Source: Mesostigma viride (Eukaryota; Streptophyta; Mesostigmatophyceae; Mesostigmatales; Mesostigmataceae). From it: a stretch of 64,000 nt of DNA. The stretch lies in NCBI GenBank assembly GCA_009746045.1, contig RPFO01002073.1, positions 202,501-266,500 of the forward strand. Reading direction: 5' to 3'. The notes under the pieces are model-generated. The model worked only from the letters and a program-made list of their open reading frames with translations. It was not told the origin of the DNA and made no database searches. Each line of letters begins with the position of its first letter. Within the stretch, counting starts at the first letter, position 1. The position numbers and the translations under genes are program-made. Below, in pieces: positions 41,778-51,684 of the stretch.

Positions 41778-44139
41778 CTAGTGGCCATCCGTCTGATAAG
41801 TGCCACGAGAGGCCAGCAGGACCTCCAGGTAGGCCTGGTAGTGGGCCACATCCTCGACATTGTCATGCCTATCTACAGTGAGGAAAACATCGGCCCACAC
41901 GCCGTCAGGAAAGAGGCCCAGGAAGGCCCAGTAATACCTATGCTGCGTGAGGACGACCTGGCCACGGGCCCAGTCCAGAAAGCCACAGGCAAAGAGGCGA
42001 AGGAAAGGCTCTACCGCGATCAGGCAAAGGGCCCGCAGGAGGAGGCGATGGTACCGGATCCGAGGGCGCATACCCGTCGGGAAGAACAGGTCCACCAGGG
42101 GCTCCACGTTGGACGGCCACAACCGGATGTGCCGCACCTCGCGGGAGCGCCACCGACGAACACACTGTCGCGACCCGAATGTCTCTAGGTAGTCGCTGGC
42201 CCGAGGAGGAGGGTGACCACGGGAGTCTAGACCCTGGCCCGGGATAGGCGCCGGGCGACGGGCATCCCACTCAAGGATGGGCTGGAGGACCGTAGTGTAC
42301 GCCGCACCCGGCACCGCAGGAAACTCTACTGTAAGGGCATCCGAAGCCATAATGCCCAGAGGTGGAGGGTAAGCCCACTGGAACCCACCGTAGGTGTCCA
42401 AGTCGTTGTGGCGCCTAGCCCAGCGATACAGAACGCGCCGGACCAGGATCTCACCCTCGAACACCGGATCAGCTAAAATAACCATGTCGAAGGGAGGCCG
42501 ATCAGTCTCAATGGGTAGGCCACGATCCCGGGGCGCCCGACACACCTGGGAGAACCCGTAGGACATGGGGAGATGGCAAGCTCAGCAGAGGCGCGCGGCA
42601 GGTCACACTGTCGGCAGGCGAGTGCGGACATACCATACCCAGGAATGGGCGTGTCGCGCGACTCCGGCGTCGCATGCACCACAGAAGGGGCCCTGTCCCG
42701 ATCACCCTGGGACAACTCCCGGAGGGAATCGGCAGCGCGGGTGACGCGAGGATCCTGACCGGTGGACCGAACAACCGCGCCAATGACCGCGAGGCCGAAG
42801 GAGCAGGGACCGAAGCAGGGGCCGACGCAGGGGCAGGAGCCGACACCGACGCAGGGGCACTGGTAAAACAGGAGGTCGCGCCGGACCCGAAGCCAGAGAG
42901 GGCCGTGACGGACCCGCCATCGACGCAGGCGCGCCGGTCTCCGTTGCCGGTGCACCCTCAGGCCACATATTGAAGATAGGGCCCGTAGGGACAGGCAGCC
43001 CGGCATAAGATTGGTTACCATCCAAGCTCCAGTCGGGCACCGGGATCCTCTGCGGGGGACCACCCTCCCAAAGCCTGGGATGATCGCCCGTGTCGCTGAA
43101 GAAACCACGAACTGGCTGTGAGGGCGCAGCGGACGGCCCAGAGGGGCGACGGCGGGCACAGCCGAAGGGGCTGAAGACTCGCGCCGAGGCGCGGGAACGT
43201 CGGCCGCAGGCACGGAGGCAACCGGAGGTGTCGGAGCCGCAGCAACCGAAGGGGTAGGGGGCGCCGGCGAAACCACAGGTGCCGAAGCAACCAAAGGAGT
43301 AGGGGGCGCGGACACCACAGACACCCCACCTGGCGTGGCCGGAGTCTGCGCTTGGGCCGCCAGGAAGGCCCCGAACGCCGTGGTCAGGGACTGGATCTGA
43401 GCCTGCATAGCCGAGACCGTCGCCGAAAGAGGATCAGGCAAACCCGAAGGGGTAGGCTCTACTGCAACATCCCGGGTCGACCGAGGGGACGACGGGACCG
43501 GAGAGGGAGGAACAGACGCCGAGGAGGCGGACGCAGCGCTCGAGGCAGAATAATCTGGCGTATAATGTACCTCGGCTGGGGCGCCCAAAGGGGCAGGACC
43601 ACTAACCGCTAGTTCCGCCGACTGATCAGCTATCTCCATGAATTCTACGGCCCGTAAAAGGTCACAGGGGTTCTCATCTACCTCAGCATCACCCTCAGCC
43701 GGAAGCCAAGGGAACACCTCCCGTAGGCAGGTACGGCCCACAGGGTAGAGAGGTAGGAGAACACACGGCAGCACCGGAGAACCGCATCTATCTGTCCCAG
43801 GGCGGGACAGCTGGAACCACACCCCAACAAACAGTGTCCGGCATCGTCGAACCCGTGCAGGACAAGCTGGTGCGGCTCATCAGGGGAAGGACCATACCAC
43901 GTGACCCCGAAGAGGGCCGCCCTGACTAAGCTCGCATGTTGGGCCTGAAGGGCCGGCTGCACAACGCCACCCGGGTAACTTGATCGCGACACCCAGCGGC
44001 CCGGAAGGGCCTCGAAATACAGCTCAGGGTCCGGTGGGGGCGGGGACGGCAGCGAGCTCTCAGCCGGAGGGTAGGCTCTGACATGACGGCTGCGGAGGGG
44101 AGGGGACAACCAACCATCCGTCGACAGCAGACATAACAT
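41778..44139 (-). CDS. Gypsy-2 ORF3, unknown protein after the chromodomain (frameshifted)
   Basis: Minus-strand frames 44139-43678, 43822-42473 and 42566-41778 appear to be one accessory protein broken by at least two indels. It starts 21 nt after the chromodomain stop at 44161. The first part has a GHCLLGC patch, then VLLPLYPVGRTCLREVFPWL followed by PAEGD, which parallels the Gypsy-1 ORF3 block (LLLLLIPP, FPRYLPFEG) in spacing and pattern. The middle is Pro/Ala/Ser-rich with a helical segment SATVSAMQAQIQSLTTAFGA. The C-terminal part (262 codons) has QHRYYWAFLGLFPDGVWADV, paralleling Gypsy-1 THPQYLAGFLSLWPRGSW. Function is unknown; no membrane or envelope features are seen. Confidence 0.55.
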
Positions 44140-44160
44140 AAGAGAGGAGAAGGTCTACAA

Positions 44161-45297
44161 CTAGAGCTTATGCAGGGTTTTATATTCCTGCAGCAGGCGA
44201 CTACACCCATCTAGCTCACTCTCCGTATACCAAACCTTATCTACTTCACTACGAGCATACATCCACTTCACTTTATACTGACGCTGGGTACCGCGGCCCT
44301 TTTTGATATCTCTATGGGCCACGATGCTTTCTACTTCGTCTTCTACTTCCCCAGTGTCAGGGTTATGCTCTAAAGGGGCAGGCGCTAACTCCCTGCCAGC
44401 GAACGTACTAGGATGGTACAGTTTAAGCTGGCTCCTATGGAAGGTGTTTGAATGCGTTTGCCAAGAGGTAGGGATATCGACTTTATATAAGAAATTTCCT
44501 ACCCTAGACAACACATGGAAGGGTCCTAAGAAGGCGGGCCTAAGTTTGACCTTCAGTTCTGCTTCAAACTTATGAGCAAAACGGCCAACACGGGGGCCTT
44601 CTACTAATACTAGATCTCCTATTTCTATCTCAGGTGCTCGTCTATCTAAGGAGGCACGCAACCTAGCAAGGTACTTAGCCTGAGCTTTTTGGTACCCTGA
44701 GATCGCGTGGTCATGAGCAGTTTTCATTCTATCTAGTAAGGACTGTACACCTTCTACAGTATCTCGGGACACATCATCCTTGTCCCGTAGAGGACTAGCT
44801 AAGAGAGAGGTAGGGGTAAGGGGCTGTCTACCAGTATCTAAGAAGAAGGGCGTATATCCATGCGCAGCTTGGGGACAATTGTTGAGGGAGAACTCTACCA
44901 AACATAAATAATCCTCCCAATCACTACCCGAGCCATTAACATAGTGCCTAAGCGCTTCTTCTACTACCCTATTAAGACGCTCTACTAAATGAGAGGAGGA
45001 GGAGTGGTAGGCAGTACCGTAGGTAACCTTGGTACCGATGGCAGCGAAAAACTGCTGCCAAAAATCTGAGGTAAATAATTTATCCTTATCACTAATAAAC
45101 TGCCTACTCAATCCATGATATCTATATACATTATTGAGGTATAGGCGTGCGCAATCACGTGCGGTGAGTTCTAAAGGACACGGCACAAGATGGCACATAC
45201 GAGTAAAACGATCTATGAACACAAGGATTTGGGCATTGCCCCTATCATTCTTTCTAAAAGGTCCTACAAAATCCATCATGATAGAATCCCAAGGCAT
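44161..45297 (-). CDS. Gypsy-2 integrase core and chromodomain
   Basis: 378 codons, continuing pol after a one-base frameshift near 45295. The DDE triad positions are seen in MDFVGPF, SDKDKLF and SSHLVERLNR. It has a GPY/F-like LRPAFLGPFHVL and a C-terminal chromodomain with RGTQRQYKVKWMY. Closely parallels Gypsy-1 20548-22203. Confidence 0.92.
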   Translation of the reverse strand: MPWDSIMMDFVGPFRKNDRGNAQILVFIDRFTRMCHLVPCPLELTARDCARLYLNNVYRYHGLSRQFISDKDKLFTSDFWQQFFAAIGTKVTYGTAYHSSSSHLVERLNRVVEEALRHYVNGSGSDWEDYLCLVEFSLNNCPQAAHGYTPFFLDTGRQPLTPTSLLASPLRDKDDVSRDTVEGVQSLLDRMKTAHDHAISGYQKAQAKYLARLRASLDRRAPEIEIGDLVLVEGPRVGRFAHKFEAELKVKLRPAFLGPFHVLSRVGNFLYKVDIPTSWQTHSNTFHRSQLKLYHPSTFAGRELAPAPLEHNPDTGEVEDEVESIVAHRDIKKGRGTQRQYKVKWMYARSEVDKVWYTESELDGCSRLLQEYKTLHKL

Positions 45298-48098
45298 GAT
45301 GGGTCAGGCAAGGTCCTAGGTTCTGCTATCTGTCCTACATTATTGGGTTTCATTTCCTGGCAAGATTGACAGGTTCTAACATACTCATCTACATCCTTAT
45401 AAAGGGAAGGCCAGTAATAAGAGCGGGCTACTAGGTCCCGTACCCGTTTACCACCCTGATGAGCAGCTAAGTCATGCAACTCAAAGAGCAAGGAGGAGCG
45501 ACAGATAGGAGGGACATACAGGCGCCATTGAGGGGGAGAATCTGCTATCTGCACATATAAAAACCCACCTACAAATTTACAAGGGTGCTTGCCTAATTGT
45601 TGGGGATGTGCAGCAATGGCAGCTAATGCTTCCGGCTCAGTGGCCGTAAATCTACTAATAAGGCGTTCAAGATCAGAGGTAGGCATCGCTACAGAAGTAT
45701 CCAGAACAGGTTTAAAGAGATCTCCTACCGCCTTGCCAAAGAGAAGGGGAGGTCCTAGAGGGACTACGTTTTCATAAGACTTTCCTGACCTAGTCGCTAT
45801 ATGGCTAAGCGGTATAGAAATTTTATTTTTCCCCTCCCCCCCCACCGAGGCCACGGGAAGGGCCTCACACGGGAGAGAGAGTCCTACGTGAGAAAGGAGA
45901 TCAGGCATGCGAACAGCTGTATGAAAGAGGTAGGCATAGGATTCATCATCAGGTAGTTCACCATAAGGGGTTACACCCATAGTAGTAGGAACTAGAGTAG
46001 TATTGAGAACATCAAGGTCCTCGAAGAAGGAATAGTCTGCACGACGAGAGAGTGCATCTGGTACTATGTTATCTACACCCTTGACATACTGAAGTTTAAA
46101 AGGGGAAAACTGTGCTAAAAATTCCATCCAGCGCGCTTGCCGAGGGGTAAGGTTGGGTTGGGAGAGAAGATGGGTAAGGGGACGATGATCCGTTTGGATA
46201 ACTAACCTATAAGGATCTAGCTCACAGGGTTCATTCAGGCAGACATCAAATTGAGCACCTTTAAGGAAGTGCTGCCACGCGTGGCAACAATACACCACAG
46301 CTAAGAGTTCCTGCTGGTGTACGGGATAGTTACGCTCCGCAGGGAGCATTGTCCTAGAGATATACTCAATTGGCTGTAAGCCCTGACCCTGATCCTGGAG
46401 AAGGACACCACCTATAGCTACTTTACTAGCATCTGTAGCCACAACAAAGGGTTTAGTAGTATCCGGTAGGATGAGTACAGGAGGGGAAAGGAGTAGGGAT
46501 TTTAGGCACTGAAAAGCCGACTGACATTCACTACTCCAAACAAAGGGGATATCCTTCTTTAATAAATGATTAATAGGGGCTGCTATAGTTGCGAAACGCG
46601 GGATAAAACGCCTATAGTAAGAAGCAATTCCTAGGAAACTACGTACACCTTTAACGTCGGTAGGAGTAGGCCATTCCTGAATTGACTTAGTTTTATCCGG
46701 GTCGGTAGCGACCCCGGCATCTGACAGAACGTGCCCTAAAAATGGGACACTCCTACCCGAACGCACTTTAGCACGGCGCGCCCACAAAGAATTTTCAGCC
46801 ATTATTTCTAATACTTTCTTTAAATCACGTAGGTGCGTTTCAAAATCAGGAGAGTAAATAAGAATATCATCTAAGTAAGCTTGAGCACAAGAACGGTCAT
46901 GCTCAGATAAAGAAACAGAGGAGAAGGAAGGATCCTTTAGATCAGAGGACACCTGAGGAAGGTGAGAATTTCCCATAACAGGTCTAAGCACTTCATTCAT
47001 TAACATTTGAAAAGAGGCAGGCGAGTTACAGAGTCCCATAGCCGCTACTCTAAACTGGTAATGACCAAAAGGGGTAGCAAAGGCGGTTTTATGGCAATCC
47101 TCAGGAGCTATCCGCAACTGCCAAAAACCATCCGCACAATCCAGTACTGTGAAACAAGTGGAACCTTTAACCTTATTAAATATATCATCAATACGAGGTA
47201 GAGGGTATTTAGACTTCACAGTAATATCATTCAACTTCCTATAATCAGTAACTAGGCGAAACTTGCCATTTGGCTTAGGAACTAACAGGACACCAGCTGA
47301 GTAGGGGGAGTTACTAGGCTCTATCAATCCTGCTTCTAATAATGACACTAAAATCTGTTTTAGTTCCTTTAATTCTGTAGGGCCCATTCTATACATCGGA
47401 GAGTGCGTAGGAACTGCACCGTCCTTGATAACTACACGGTGTAAAACAGAACGAGGAGGAGGATAAGAAGGAGTCTTTTCTTCAAATACTTTTGAGGAAT
47501 CTATCACAGCCATGTATCTTACTATTTCATTTTCAGTAAATCCCACTCCTATTGTATCCACTGTATTTACATCTATATCCACACTATTATTAGTGATAGG
47601 TATCTCCTGTACTTCTAACTGAAGGAACATACATAATAGGTATCCATATTCCTTTAGTTCAGATCTCAATTCGTCATTGGACATTAATACTTCAGGTATA
47701 GGTCTCACAGGAGGATCAACAGGTGTAGGAGGAGTAATATCTACCAAGGATAAATTTTCTAATCTATAATGACGTTCTGGTACCCAGTAAGAGCTATCTG
47801 GAAACCAAATGACCATGGTATCATAATTAATAGTAATCTTATTATCCTGGTGCCAATCTAATCCTAGTAATACATCAGCGGTAGTGATAGGGCCTATAGT
47901 GGCCGTCAGGTTGACAGTACGTCCTTGTATAACCATGGGAAGGGACACCGTACCCGGGGAATGACTGGTGCGACCATCAGCATAATGAACAGTGACGGGT
48001 TTGGTGTGAGGGGTAGGGACTAGTCCTAAACGCCTAACTAGGGCCTCGCTCACAAAGGAGCTAGCCGCACCGCTATCTACCAACACAGAGACATTCAA
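45276..48098 (-). CDS. Gypsy-2 protease-RT-RNase H-integrase N-terminus
   Basis: 940 codons. Retropepsin VLVDSGAASSF (about 48070) and LLGLDWH; RT with VTDYRKLN, FTVLDCADGFWQ, AMGLCNSPASFQ and YLDDILIYS (about 46870); RNase H VATDASKVAIGG; integrase HHCC zinc finger from FELHDLAAHQGG to CQSCQ (about 45360-45480). It ends prematurely (DPSCLGILS) through a single-base indel and continues in 44161-45297. Codon choice is more AT-rich than in Gypsy-1, though the proteins are clearly homologous. Confidence 0.93.
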   Translation of the reverse strand: MNVSVLVDSGAASSFVSEALVRRLGLVPTPHTKPVTVHYADGRTSHSPGTVSLPMVIQGRTVNLTATIGPITTADVLLGLDWHQDNKITINYDTMVIWFPDSSYWVPERHYRLENLSLVDITPPTPVDPPVRPIPEVLMSNDELRSELKEYGYLLCMFLQLEVQEIPITNNSVDIDVNTVDTIGVGFTENEIVRYMAVIDSSKVFEEKTPSYPPPRSVLHRVVIKDGAVPTHSPMYRMGPTELKELKQILVSLLEAGLIEPSNSPYSAGVLLVPKPNGKFRLVTDYRKLNDITVKSKYPLPRIDDIFNKVKGSTCFTVLDCADGFWQLRIAPEDCHKTAFATPFGHYQFRVAAMGLCNSPASFQMLMNEVLRPVMGNSHLPQVSSDLKDPSFSSVSLSEHDRSCAQAYLDDILIYSPDFETHLRDLKKVLEIMAENSLWARRAKVRSGRSVPFLGHVLSDAGVATDPDKTKSIQEWPTPTDVKGVRSFLGIASYYRRFIPRFATIAAPINHLLKKDIPFVWSSECQSAFQCLKSLLLSPPVLILPDTTKPFVVATDASKVAIGGVLLQDQGQGLQPIEYISRTMLPAERNYPVHQQELLAVVYCCHAWQHFLKGAQFDVCLNEPCELDPYRLVIQTDHRPLTHLLSQPNLTPRQARWMEFLAQFSPFKLQYVKGVDNIVPDALSRRADYSFFEDLDVLNTTLVPTTMGVTPYGELPDDESYAYLFHTAVRMPDLLSHVGLSLPCEALPVASVGGEGKNKISIPLSHIATRSGKSYENVVPLGPPLLFGKAVGDLFKPVLDTSVAMPTSDLERLISRFTATEPEALAAIAAHPQQLGKHPCKFVGGFLYVQIADSPPQWRLYVPPICRSSLLFELHDLAAHQGGKRVRDLVARSYYWPSLYKDVDEYVRTCQSCQEMKPNNVGQIAEPRTLPDPSCLGILS

Positions 48099-48272
48099 GA
48101 GTTCATCAGCATGCAGGAAGGGTCTACAACAGTGTGAGGGACGGTTAAACCACCATTCAAGAACATAAGAGGACGCACACGTAGTGGTAGGGAAGATTCA
48201 GCTCCTACAGAGGTTATAAAAACAGGCAGGCAAAAATTTTTATCTGGGGTACTATCTAAGGACCTGTCCAGG

Positions 48273-50021
48273 TTACCCCCGGCTGACAGGCCTACTGTTC
48301 CCCCTCCCCCCCAAATCCATAGGAACTAACCCCGAAGAAGACCCTGGCGGAAAAGCCACTGCTGGAGGGTCACGAGGGATTGAAGAGGGTGCGGGAGCCT
48401 GATTATCATAGGGGAACCCTGGGGATCCTGTCTGCACAGCATTCAGCCTACTAGGGGTAGCTGAAGGAATGCGTCCTGAAGTGGGACGAATAGGAGCACG
48501 CTGAGGGGTACGAGGAGGGCGAGCGTCGGGATGAGGGGGAGCACCCGAAAGGAACTTGGGGCACTCACGTTTAAGATGACCTACTTCCTTACAATGATAG
48601 CAGGTGATATGAGAGACATCCAGAGCTGAAAGGTCAGTCACACAGATATCTAATTCTTCTACATAGGAGTTCTCCTCCTCAGGGGTAAGGCTAATATTAT
48701 TAATACGGGAACGGGTAGGAAGAGAAGGTGTGGAGAAGAAATCTGCTACTCGTAAAAGATGCTGGCGCACATGCTTGAGGGGCAGGTCAGTAAAACGGTA
48801 GGCAGAGAACTGGCGCTTGACTTCACGCAATAAGGGTCTACTGAGGCCCTGAAGGAAGCGAGCACGTACTTCTGCACCCGACAAATCCCTAATTCGTACC
48901 ATCTGAGCATCAAACTCTTTCATATATTCTTTGAAGGACTTGGTACCCTGCTGCAAGGTGCCAAAGGATAATCTATCCTGCCAATCTGCATCGGGAGGGA
49001 CTAAATGGTTCTCTAAACGCTTGAACAATTCTGCTACAGAGTTTGGGTAGGCATGAGAGGCAAGAGACTCACACTGGATGAGGTTAGCAAGTTCAGGAGT
49101 AATGCAGGTAGTAAGATAATGAGGAACTAGTACAGCATCAGAGAGGCGCCACCTATTGTGGTTCTGCCAGGACTCTGTGTTCTGGGTGAGCAACATAATG
49201 AAGGTGAAAAACTGTTGAGGGGTAGACTTGACATCCAGCTTAGGAAGGTTGGCAAAGAGGGGAAGAGCAGGAGGCTTAGGGGGATTAGAAGAATCAGTTT
49301 TTCCCATAGGGCCACTATCTTCCACTGCTACATAAGCGGGATAGAAGGAAGGGATAGGAAAAGTCTTGGGTAGGGGTCTAGAGGGAGCCACCGTTTCAGG
49401 ATGGTGCCCATAGGAGAAGGGGACAGTATATTGCTCACGAAGAGAGGAATAGGCAAAATGATCATAATTCCTATCATCTAGGGGCATGGTACTGAAATCA
49501 TTATTAACTTCTAAATCAGCCACACGGGTAGGGACCTGGGCAGCCTCATAGGCCGTCTCAGGGTAGGACCAGGAAGCAGGTGGGTAAAAGGGAACTGCAC
49601 TAGGGCGCCCAGAAGGGCCGACAGGGGCCGAGGTACGACCCGTGTTAATAGCAGGCATTGAAGGCACAGGGTGGGAAGGAGGCCTAGAAGCATTGTTAGT
49701 GTGTGAGGACCTGCTGGAGGGGTGAGCCAAGGTTGCAGAAGGGGCAGGGGCCTGGTTCACAACAAAAGAAGGTTCATCACTAAATCTGACTTGGGAAATA
49801 CGTTGTTCATAGGTAGGTGGGGTAATTGAGGGACGACGGCGACCACCAGCAACAGGAGAAGGAGGTGAGGTACGCAGAATACCTTGAGGGGTGAGATGGT
49901 GTACCGTTTCCAAGGAGTCCCGTCGGTTACCACGAGTATTGTTATTGTTAGGGTTATTAGTAGTATTATTATTATTATTATTGGTAGGTATAGGCGACAT
50001 ATCTCCACCCACTGGATCCAT
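48273..50021 (-). CDS. Gypsy-2 Gag
   Basis: 582 codons from MDPVGGDMSP. The N-terminal half is low-complexity (Asn, Pro and Ser rich). The capsid-like core includes LPKLDVKSTPQQFFTFI and a QQGTKSFKEYMKEFDAQM block matching Gypsy-1 Gag (YREFLSKFES). The zinc knuckle is CYHCKEVGHLKREC (about 48555-48600). It ends at TAA 48273. The next in-frame stop follows within 20 nt, so Pol is not reached by simple readthrough. Confidence 0.9.
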   Translation of the reverse strand: MDPVGGDMSPIPTNNNNNNTTNNPNNNNTRGNRRDSLETVHHLTPQGILRTSPPSPVAGGRRRPSITPPTYEQRISQVRFSDEPSFVVNQAPAPSATLAHPSSRSSHTNNASRPPSHPVPSMPAINTGRTSAPVGPSGRPSAVPFYPPASWSYPETAYEAAQVPTRVADLEVNNDFSTMPLDDRNYDHFAYSSLREQYTVPFSYGHHPETVAPSRPLPKTFPIPSFYPAYVAVEDSGPMGKTDSSNPPKPPALPLFANLPKLDVKSTPQQFFTFIMLLTQNTESWQNHNRWRLSDAVLVPHYLTTCITPELANLIQCESLASHAYPNSVAELFKRLENHLVPPDADWQDRLSFGTLQQGTKSFKEYMKEFDAQMVRIRDLSGAEVRARFLQGLSRPLLREVKRQFSAYRFTDLPLKHVRQHLLRVADFFSTPSLPTRSRINNISLTPEEENSYVEELDICVTDLSALDVSHITCYHCKEVGHLKRECPKFLSGAPPHPDARPPRTPQRAPIRPTSGRIPSATPSRLNAVQTGSPGFPYDNQAPAPSSIPRDPPAVAFPPGSSSGLVPMDLGGRGNSRPVSRG

Positions 50022-50108
50022 CTTTAATTACGTAAAGGAATAGGAATCTAGAAGAAAGCAACAAAGGAAAAAGGAAAAACCTTGAAGGTATGCAGCAGGA
50101 ACAAAATT

Positions 50109-50542
50109 ATCGTGGTTCTCTGAACATAGTTTCTTTATAGTGAGATGGAAGGGTAGCCGCTATAGCTAGGTTATTGGGTTCACGTGACAAACCTTTTGAG
50201 GCCGGTGCGGCCTGATCCGGATCAGTCGTGGCCAAAGCTTTGGCCAGTTTTTTCTTGGCCAGGTGGCAGGAGCTACGTTGAGATATAAACCTGCCACTGT
50301 CTAGGTTTCTTGGCTCATGGCGTAGTGATTAACTAGATCTAGATTCTTTCTCTCACGCAATATGTGACCTAATAGCCCCGGCAGCCTTACGTAAGCTGCC
50401 GGCAATTAGAACGCCACATGGCGTCATTTGTTCAGACGCAACATTTGCGTGGCGAAAAAATGCCGTCCGGGCCAAGGCCGCATGACACGCAAAAAAGGAC
50501 AAAAACAAACCCACCTAGCTAAGGTCGGCCTCTTTTCTTTTC
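50109..50542 (+). repeat. PAT-like repeat A1
   Basis: 434 bp, from ATCGTGGTTCTCTGAAC to CTCTTTTCTTTTC. It carries several palindromes: CTGATCCGGATCAG, GGCCAAAGCTTTGGCC, a near-palindrome around CTTACGTAAG, and the stem-loop ACGCCA-CA-TGGCGT. It probably contains the promoter; no TATA box was identified with confidence. Confidence 0.92.
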
Positions 50543-50629
50543 ACGAGGGCGGCGACAGCAAGCCAGGGGAAACGAACCTCTGGTTTGACGAACCTGTACT
50601 GTCGGAGCCATTTTTGGCCCTGAGCAGCA

Positions 50630-51684
50630 ATGCCGAAGGGGCGCAAAGCTACAGGAGGGCAGGCAGCGCGCGGGGAGGACGGGACGCCCACACCGCGGGC
50701 TGCTGCCGCCAGTCACGCGCCAGTCGCCTTCAGCGCCAAAAAGAAGCAGCTCGCCACTCTGCTCGCCAAGTGCATCAGCCCCGCAGAGGCGGTGGGGGCA
50801 GTCGAGCAGGTCTTCGGTGCCGAGGACTGGGTGACGGACGCCAGCTCGTGGAGCTCGAGCCAGCTGAAGTCTGTCGTGCAGTTGCTGGCCGATCACGTTG
50901 ATGTTGGCGACGTGTTGGACGCACGTGACCCAAACGGAACGTTGGTGGCAAAACTGCTGGCCGTGGCAGATCTCGCGGCGGACGAGGAGGAGGATCAGGC
51001 GCTGCCACCAACGACACCTGCGCAGCGAAAAATGGCCAAGCCGAAAGGCGCGGCCAAGGTTTCGGCAGGTGGGGGGGCTGTCGGAAAGGAAATGAGGGCG
51101 AGGTTGGCGACATTCGTTGGGGCACCTCCGGAAACCGAAAATCAGGACGACGAGGAGGACGAGGAGGGGGAGGTCGCAGCCGAGAAATTCATGCAAGGTT
51201 TGAAGGCAGCGCTGGGAGGAATGGAGGGGGCGGGAAGCCACTTCAAGGCCTCGAAAGGGGTGGCGCTGCCAAGCCGAGCCAAGAGCGTGAAATATCGGGT
51301 TTCGGAGCGGGTGCTGCCGGGGGTGTTGGAGGACGCCAGCGACAATGGGATGGGAATCCGGTCGTGGGTCATGACGGTAAAGCCTGGAAATTGGCGGAAC
51401 ATGGAGAACAGGAAAATTGTCATGAACATTGCATTGGCCATGGACACCCTTCTCAAGGAGCTGGGCTCAGCAGCCGGGGAGCTTGTGGGCATGGAGTACC
51501 TAATGAGGGTGGTGGCGGCCTTGCTGCAGGTGGAAGGGCAAGGAGGGGGGGGTGGAAGGTGGCCAGCCACCTCCTGCCATTGGGGGAGGAGGCTGCACTG
51601 TCAGCCACCCCGGCTGTCAAGGCAGCTCTCCAAACTGCCATCCTCTTGGACAAGCTCAGCAAGGCTCAACAAGTAGGGAAATAG
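50630..51684 (+). CDS. PAT-like element ORF1, Gag-like (frameshift at a G run)
   Basis: The frame from ATG 50630 runs with GAEDWVTDASSWSSSQLKSV and an acidic stretch (DDEEDEEGE), then a conserved-looking block VSERVLPGVLEDASDNGMGI. At the G8 run near 51545 the likely true frame switches to one continuing through EEAALSATPAVKAALQTAIL and ending at 51684. If no switch occurs, the protein ends at 51676 with a non-conserved tail. It has no zinc knuckle. The gag role is by position. Confidence 0.7.

Noticed and set aside
48098-48275. Gag-Pol readthrough in Gypsy-2
   Set aside because: Although gag and pol ORFs share phase, several in-frame stops follow the gag stop within the gap.
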